Source: Deltaproteobacteria bacterium (GTDB lineage Bacteria > Desulfobacterota > Syntrophia > Syntrophales > UBA2210). Taken from it: DNA of 25,550 bases. The DNA is taken from contig JAFGPZ010000153.1 of the NCBI GenBank assembly GCA_016935935.1, positions 1 to 25,550 on the forward strand, written 5' to 3'. This document shows positions 21,225 through 25,550 of this stretch, in pieces. The notes under the pieces are model-generated. The model searched no databases, was not told the origin of the DNA, and worked only from the letters and a program-made list of their open reading frames with translations. Positions within the stretch are counted from its first letter, which is position 1; each line of letters opens with the position of its first letter. The translations under genes were made by a program, and so were the position numbers.

Positions 21225-23204
21225 ATGATCTCACTAAGGAACATATCTAAGCAATACGTGGGTAAATACCTCTTCAGAGACGTATCTCTTCATGTCGGGG
21301 ATGGAGATCGTATAGCCTTTGTCGGGTCAAATGGCGCGGGAAAGTCGACGCTGATGAAAATCATCACAGGCATAGAGTCTGCGGATACCGGGAATATTGT
21401 AAGGTCAAAGCTCCATACCACCGGATATCTTCCCCAGGATAGCATTTACCACAGAGGCAAGACGCTATACGCAGAAATTGAACAGGTATTCGAGAATATC
21501 ATCAATCTCCAGGCCAGAATCGAAGCAATAGGAAACGAAATCTCTTTATTAAGTAATTCGAGTGGGGAAAGCTCGCAAAGGCTGCAGAAACTTATGCAGG
21601 ATCTGGAGCAGACTCAACATGAAATGGAACACAAAAAGGGATACATGACGGAAACAAAGATCAAGCAGGTCCTCTTCGGTCTCGGCTTCAGCAATGGTGA
21701 CTTACAGCGTATGACGGAGGAGTTCAGCGGTGGTTGGCAAATGAGAATGGCAATAGCAAAATTGCTTCTCCAGGAACCATCAGTCATTCTTCTCGACGAA
21801 CCAACCAATCACCTTGATATAGAATCCATCGAATGGCTTGAAGGTTACCTGCAATCATATAGCGGATCCATTATCCTTGTCTCCCACGACAGCCGATTTC
21901 TGGACAATATCGTAGACAAGGTTGTCGAAATCTCCATGGGAGAGACGACGGAATACACGGGAAATTACACCGCATACATAAAGCAAAAAGAACAGCATGC
22001 CGATATACTGAAGTCTACCTACGCCAACCAGCAGAAATTCATAAAAAAGAATACAGATTTCATTGAACGCTTCAGATACAAAAACACAAAGGCAACACAG
22101 GTACAGAGCCGGATCAGGATGCTCGAAAAGCTGGAAAAAATAGAAGTGGAAAAGGACGAAAGGGGAATATCCTTCCGCTTCCCCGAACCGCCTCACAGTG
22201 GCAGAATCGTCATGGCGCTGGAGGATTTAACCAAATTATATGGTGATAATAATGTCTTCACAGATATTTCCCTTAACATAGAAAAGGGAGAGAAAATTGC
22301 AATCCTGGGAGTCAACGGGTCAGGTAAATCAACATTGGCCCGAATAATCGCCGGAATCGAACCATTCCAGAAAGGAATCAGAAAATCGGGACAAAATGTA
22401 GTAATGTCATATTACTCTCAAAACACCGCGGAAAAACTGGATAACAGCAAAAATGTTTTGCAAACACTCGATACCATAGCGCAGAAGGAAGCGCCGGAAC
22501 GATTAAGGACACTCCTTGGATGCTTCCTTTTTACCGGTGATGATGTCTTCAAACCGGTCGATGTCCTGTCCGGCGGGGAAAAGAGCAGGCTCGCTCTTGC
22601 CAGAATGCTTTTAACCCCGGCAAATCTCCTTATAATGGACGAACCGACAAACCATCTTGACATGAGATCTAAGGCTATTTTACAGGAAAGCATCAGGGAA
22701 TACACCGGATCGTGCATTATCATATCACATGACAGAAATTTTCTGGCACCCATAATCGACAAGGTCTTTTACGTCAGCAAGGGTAATCTGGAAGTTTATC
22801 CCGGCAGTGTCGATGATTTCCTGGAGAAACAACACAGGGACAGGAAAGAAGATGACTGCGGAAAGGTGAAGAAGCATGTTAATGCATTCGTACTGCTTGA
22901 GAAGAACCGTAAAAGGCGCGAGGCACAAATTCGGCAGGAACTGTATCAACGTCTCAAGCCGCTGCTGAGTGTCAGGGAAAGGATCGAAAAGGACATCGAT
23001 AAGGCTGAATCACAGAAGGCGCAACAGGAAGCGGCCTTTATAGATCCAAAAACCTATGTCGATGAAGGATTAATTCAGGCACTGAAGATAGAATACGCCA
23101 GGACTACTTCACATCTTGAGCAACTGTATGTCCGATGGGAGGAGACAGAGGAGGAAATAGAAGCAATCAGAAGCCATGGGCAAGAGGGACTTAATGAAGA
23201 TTGA
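21225..23204 (+). CDS. ABC-F ATPase with C-terminal coiled coil
   Basis: A 659-residue soluble protein with two ABC ATPase domains and no membrane helices. Domain 1 has Walker A GSNGAGKS (34-41), signature FSGGW (167-171) and LLDEPTNHLD (189-198). A charged inter-domain linker of the ABC-F type lies at about 240-315 (FIERFRYKNTKATQVQSR at 279-296). Domain 2 has Walker A GVNGSGKS (362-369), LSGGEKSR (448-455) and MDEPTNHLD (471-479). A coiled-coil C-terminal extension runs from about 555 to 655. ABC-F proteins act on the ribosome during stalled or difficult translation; the layout resembles Uup/YheS-type members more than antibiotic-resistance types. Subfamily cannot be fixed by eye. A GGGAG is very close (2 nt) to the ATG. 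Confidence 0.9.
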   Translation: MISLRNISKQYVGKYLFRDVSLHVGDGDRIAFVGSNGAGKSTLMKIITGIESADTGNIVRSKLHTTGYLPQDSIYHRGKTLYAEIEQVFENIINLQARIEAIGNEISLLSNSSGESSQRLQKLMQDLEQTQHEMEHKKGYMTETKIKQVLFGLGFSNGDLQRMTEEFSGGWQMRMAIAKLLLQEPSVILLDEPTNHLDIESIEWLEGYLQSYSGSIILVSHDSRFLDNIVDKVVEISMGETTEYTGNYTAYIKQKEQHADILKSTYANQQKFIKKNTDFIERFRYKNTKATQVQSRIRMLEKLEKIEVEKDERGISFRFPEPPHSGRIVMALEDLTKLYGDNNVFTDISLNIEKGEKIAILGVNGSGKSTLARIIAGIEPFQKGIRKSGQNVVMSYYSQNTAEKLDNSKNVLQTLDTIAQKEAPERLRTLLGCFLFTGDDVFKPVDVLSGGEKSRLALARMLLTPANLLIMDEPTNHLDMRSKAILQESIREYTGSCIIISHDRNFLAPIIDKVFYVSKGNLEVYPGSVDDFLEKQHRDRKEDDCGKVKKHVNAFVLLEKNRKRREAQIRQELYQRLKPLLSVRERIEKDIDKAESQKAQQEAAFIDPKTYVDEGLIQALKIEYARTTSHLEQLYVRWEETEEEIEAIRSHGQEGLNED

Positions 23205-23396
23205 TTATTGCGCTGAATACATTCTCATTATCGATTACATGGAGATTCAAAGCCCCTGAGGGCCCGGTTTTCGGCTTCAATCTGTCTGAATATCAGCAAT
23301 CTTATCGTTACCAGATTTCATCTTGCTGCGTTTTTCTTTTTATGTTACGCTCGATTGCGATGTGTCCCCGCAAAATATCCTTAAGGAGATAAAAAA
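23205..23396 (+). other. Intergenic leader between the ABC-F and ECF genes
   Basis: These 192 bp hold no convincing gene. A short GC-rich segment (GCCCCTGAGGGC, near 23250) could form a small hairpin after the ABC-F gene. A poor promoter pair (TTGCTG, 17 bp, TACGCT) lies further on. Because the downstream gene is an ECF-type S component, a riboswitch would be natural here, but I recognise no known aptamer. Confidence 0.3.
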
Positions 23397-23960
23397 ATGA
23401 ATGCATCACAGATAACAGCAACTTACGACCTAAAGTTTACAAGCATTAAACTGTACATGATTGTAGCCATTTTTGTGGCCCTCGACGTGGCGATACCATG
23501 GGCATTTCACACGATACATCCCATGGCTGGGCCAACATTTCTTCCCATGTTTTTCTTTATCCTTCTTGCGGGGCTGCTTTTCGGATGGAGAGCGGGAATA
23601 CTGGTGGGTTTGGTGACTCCCCTGGTAAGCCATGGCCTGTGCGGAATGCCAGTAGCGGCAATTCTGCCACGCGTTATTATTGAAGGTGCAATGTACGGCC
23701 TGGCAGCAGGATTACTTTACGAGAAATTTGGTTGCAGAATATTCTGGGCAACACTTGGAGCCATCATTCTTGGGCGTCTGGCCACGGTGATTGTTCTGTT
23801 CATCATTTACGCGGGGTCGATCAACCCCGCCGCAATGGTCTGGAAAGCCGTAAAAATCGGCTGGCCCGGGATCATATCTCAAGTGGTTATGGTACCGTTG
23901 ATAGCCGTACTCGTACAAAGGATCATTGCTGGAATTAGGGACACCGATGGATCCCACTAA
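23397..23960 (+). CDS. ECF transporter S component-like membrane protein
   Basis: A 187-residue, very hydrophobic protein with about five to six membrane helices. It shows the substrate-binding S-component pattern: 'MAGPTFLPMFFFILLAGLLF' (43-62), then GWRAGILVGLVTPLVS and GMP, then PRVIIEGAMYGLAAGLLYEK. S components bind a vitamin or metal and dock on a shared energizing module (EcfA, EcfA', EcfT). No such module is in the window, so it would rely on one encoded elsewhere. The substrate cannot be told. AAGGAG (23383-23388) lies 8 nt before the ATG, the best ribosome binding site on this strand. It overlaps the next gene by 14 nt and is probably the first gene of a three-gene operon. Confidence 0.75.
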   Translation: MNASQITATYDLKFTSIKLYMIVAIFVALDVAIPWAFHTIHPMAGPTFLPMFFFILLAGLLFGWRAGILVGLVTPLVSHGLCGMPVAAILPRVIIEGAMYGLAAGLLYEKFGCRIFWATLGAIILGRLATVIVLFIIYAGSINPAAMVWKAVKIGWPGIISQVVMVPLIAVLVQRIIAGIRDTDGSH

Positions 23961-24396
23961 TTCCTTTTTCGAGTCCTTCTTGAAAAGCGATGACACGCTT
24001 CGGTTGCTGAGTAGCGGAGTCGTGATTTTCCAGTCACAGAAAAAGGGGATAGCGCCGCTGCTGGAATATCTGAGTCTTTCCAGAACTTCTGAAAGGGAAG
24101 AAATAATTGCTCTTGACCGTATCGTGGGCAACGCGGCAGCACTGCTAATGAAAGTGGCCGGATGCTGTGAGGTCCACGCAGTTGTGGCAAGCAAATATGC
24201 CGTCAGAACACTTGAGGCTCTGGGCATCCCTGGAAGCTTTCAAAAAGTGGTGCCTAAGATTATTAACCGCCTTGGAACCGGCATGTGTCCCTTCGAACTT
24301 TTATCTCTGGGAAAATCTCCGCAGGATTTTTATATTCTTGCACAAAGTAAACAGAAAAGCCTCAATGAACGGAACAATATCACAGAAATCGAATGA
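23947..24396 (+). CDS. DUF1893 (TM1506-type) protein
   Basis: A 149-residue soluble protein. The core agrees with DUF1893: SSGVVIFQSQKKGIAPLLEYL, then ALDRIVGNAAALL, then an 'AVVASKYAVRTLEALGIP' stretch and the terminal IINRLGTGMCPFELL. The TM1506 family has a cytidine-deaminase-like fold with no proven reaction. I chose the ATG at 23947 (preceded by TTAGGGAC) rather than an upstream in-frame ATG at 23926 because it gives the closer ribosome binding site and less overlap. The gene overlaps the ECF gene by 14 nt and the DUF362 gene by 32 nt, so the three are probably translated together. Confidence 0.8.
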   Translation: MDPTNSFFESFLKSDDTLRLLSSGVVIFQSQKKGIAPLLEYLSLSRTSEREEIIALDRIVGNAAALLMKVAGCCEVHAVVASKYAVRTLEALGIPGSFQKVVPKIINRLGTGMCPFELLSLGKSPQDFYILAQSKQKSLNERNNITEIE

Positions 24397-25390
24397 CAGC
24401 GGCTGTCATGTTGCTTCCCTCAAAGCCCTCCTTGACAACCTCGTAGTGCCCTATAAAAGAGGAGACAAAGTAGGTGTTAAGCTGCACTGGGGTGAAAGGG
24501 GAAACGAAAGTTTTCTTCCTCCCTTCTATGCCAGGGAGATAATCAGATGGTTGAAGGGGAAAAAAACAAAACCTTTCGTATGGGATACGAGCGTGCTCTA
24601 TTCCGGTGGACGACGGACAGGAAAGGACTCCCTCGAAACAGCGGAAGAGCACGGTTATACGGCAGATTACCTGGGTTGTCCCATCATTATGGGAGACGGA
24701 GAAGACAGTCGCGATGTCCTCACAGTCAACGCTCCCTTTCATCATTTTAATTCATTTGAAGTGGCAGCCATAATCAAAAAAGCAGAAGGGTTCTTCATCT
24801 TTTCACATTTCAAGGGTCACATAGAGTCCGGATTCGCCGGCTCAATAAAAAATCTGGCCATGGGCTTTGCCTCTCGAGCCCAAAAGCAGCTAATTCATGC
24901 CGACGCCCATCCGGTCTTAAACAAGAACAAATGCACAAAATGCGGGACCTGCGCAGATTTATGTCCCACAGGGGCCGTCATTATGCCAGCCGGGAAATAT
25001 CCTGCTTACAATCTGGATCTTTGCACTGGATGCGCGCAGTGTATTGCAATGTGCCCGTCAATTGCCCTGAAAATCTTCTGGGCCACCAGTGAGTCGGTTT
25101 TTCAGGAAAAACTTGTAGAGGCGGCGGCGGCGGCATGGAACATTATCTCGTATAATTCGCTTGTCGTAAACGCACTTATAGGTATAACAAAAGACTGCGA
25201 CTGCATGACTGGACACAATCCTCTGATTGCACCAGATATGGGTTTTATAGGGGGGTATCACCCTGTAACGGTAGATTTCGAATCGATAAAAATGACGGGT
25301 GAAGAGGTTTTTAACAAGGCGCATCGATCGGTTCCCTGGAAACGTCAATTCGAATATGCAAGCCAAATAGGGTTTGTTGAAACCTTTTGA
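24365..25390 (+). CDS. DUF362 protein with two [4Fe-4S] ferredoxin motifs
   Basis: A 341-residue protein. The N-terminal DUF362 part has GDKVGVKLHWGERGN (33-47), DTSVLYSGGRRTG (74-86) and FSHFKGHIESGFAGSIKNL (146-164). Two ferredoxin motifs follow: C190, C193, C196, C200 and C220, C223, C226, C230, each in the order CxxCxxCxxxCP. The C-terminal part has ITKDCDC (274-280) and APDMGF. All cluster cysteines are present. Proteins of this class are common in anaerobes; their reaction is unknown. The open frame extends back to 24167, but that would overlap the DUF1893 gene by 230 nt and encode a Trp-rich segment foreign to the family, so the ATG at 24365 is preferred even though its ribosome binding site is weak. 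No terminator with a T run follows. Confidence 0.85.
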   Translation: MNGTISQKSNDSGCHVASLKALLDNLVVPYKRGDKVGVKLHWGERGNESFLPPFYAREIIRWLKGKKTKPFVWDTSVLYSGGRRTGKDSLETAEEHGYTADYLGCPIIMGDGEDSRDVLTVNAPFHHFNSFEVAAIIKKAEGFFIFSHFKGHIESGFAGSIKNLAMGFASRAQKQLIHADAHPVLNKNKCTKCGTCADLCPTGAVIMPAGKYPAYNLDLCTGCAQCIAMCPSIALKIFWATSESVFQEKLVEAAAAAWNIISYNSLVVNALIGITKDCDCMTGHNPLIAPDMGFIGGYHPVTVDFESIKMTGEEVFNKAHRSVPWKRQFEYASQIGFVETF

Positions 25391-25397
25391 ACTGGAC

Positions 25398-25537
25398 AGC
25401 GAGCGAATACAGCATGATTATTCCTTGTTAGTTGGATATTCACCACAAATCGTCACGGAAGAGATTGAAGCTCCCCGCAACTTGTTGCGGGGAATCTCCG
25501 ACTGTTGAGGAAATTGTTTGTTTTATATTCGCTCGCT
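25398..25537. repeat. Intergenic palindromic repeat with outer inverted ends
   Basis: AGCGAGCGAATA (25398-25409) and TATTCGCTCGCT (25526-25537) are perfect 12-bp inverted ends. Between them is a strong hairpin CCCCGCAA/TTGCGGGG with a 4-nt loop (25473-25492). The window stops inside CCCCGCCGCAA (25540-25550), which looks like the first arm of a similar hairpin. The element is unlike the MITE family at 16250. The inner hairpin might help end transcription of the DUF362 operon, but no T run follows. Confidence 0.65.
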
Positions 25538-25550
25538 AACCCCGCCGCAA

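Noticed and set aside
23201..23392. 63-residue frame after the ABC-F gene
   Set aside because: TTG start at the stop of the ABC-F gene, unusual amino acid mix, no ribosome binding site and no protein pattern.
23205..23396. Riboswitch before the ECF S-component gene
   Set aside because: The context invites one, but no conserved aptamer sequence or long paired element could be recognised by eye.
24167..24364. N-terminal extension of the DUF362 frame to an ATG at 24167
   Set aside because: It overlaps the DUF1893 coding sequence in another frame and encodes a Trp/Leu-rich segment unlike the family; the ATG at 24365 fits better.

Overview
The window looks like the chromosome of a Gram-negative bacterium of moderate GC, most plausibly a Desulfobacterota/deltaproteobacterial-type or related lineage. 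This is inferred from three things: a secretin-based pilus system (so there is an outer membrane), a sigma-54 activator next to a pilin, and many short palindromic intergenic repeats of the 'GTCATTCC...GGAATGAC' kind. The species cannot be named from the sequence. No tRNA, rRNA, CRISPR array, integrase or transposase was seen.

Left two thirds (1-16006, almost all on the minus strand): a type IV pilus locus whose order matches the MSHA (msh) pilus clusters of gammaproteobacteria. In transcription order it holds a SPOR-domain membrane protein, a PilM-PilN fusion (MshI-like), PilO-like MshJ, a small PilP/MshK-like protein, a lipoprotein secretin (MshL), an ExeA-type AAA ATPase with a C-terminal LysM-like region (MshM), the assembly ATPase (MshE), the inner-membrane platform (MshG), a membrane-anchored sigma-54 activator, the major pilin (MshA-like), and four minor pilin/pseudopilin-type genes (MshC-, D-, O- and P-like, the last cut by the window edge). 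The pilin has its own clear -24/-12 promoter and, about 140 bp upstream of the expected start of transcription, a perfect 16-bp inverted repeat. Together with the adjacent activator gene this reads as a self-contained control module. One plus-strand gene, a stand-alone class III nucleotide-cyclase-like domain with its own sigma-70-type promoter, sits between the major pilin and the minor pilins.

Middle (16007-16403): the upstream region of the pilus operon, a remnant of a small lipoprotein gene, and a 138-bp palindromic MITE-like element. Related elements also lie at 1756-1894 and 6232-6420, and a shorter core copy at 133-205.

Right third (16404-25390, all plus strand): an MFS carrier, a possible 33-codon small ORF, two overlapping CNNM/CorC-type CBS proteins, a GlmU-like uridylyltransferase lacking the acetyltransferase half, an ABC-F ATPase, and an overlapping three-gene unit made of an ECF-type S component, a DUF1893 protein and a DUF362/ferredoxin protein. 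The window ends in another palindromic intergenic repeat (25398-25537).

The points most worth following up are the sigma-54 pilin control module, the MshP-like gene fragment at the left edge, the decayed lipoprotein gene cut by the MITE, the ECF-S/DUF1893/DUF362 unit and the cyclase embedded in the pilus locus.
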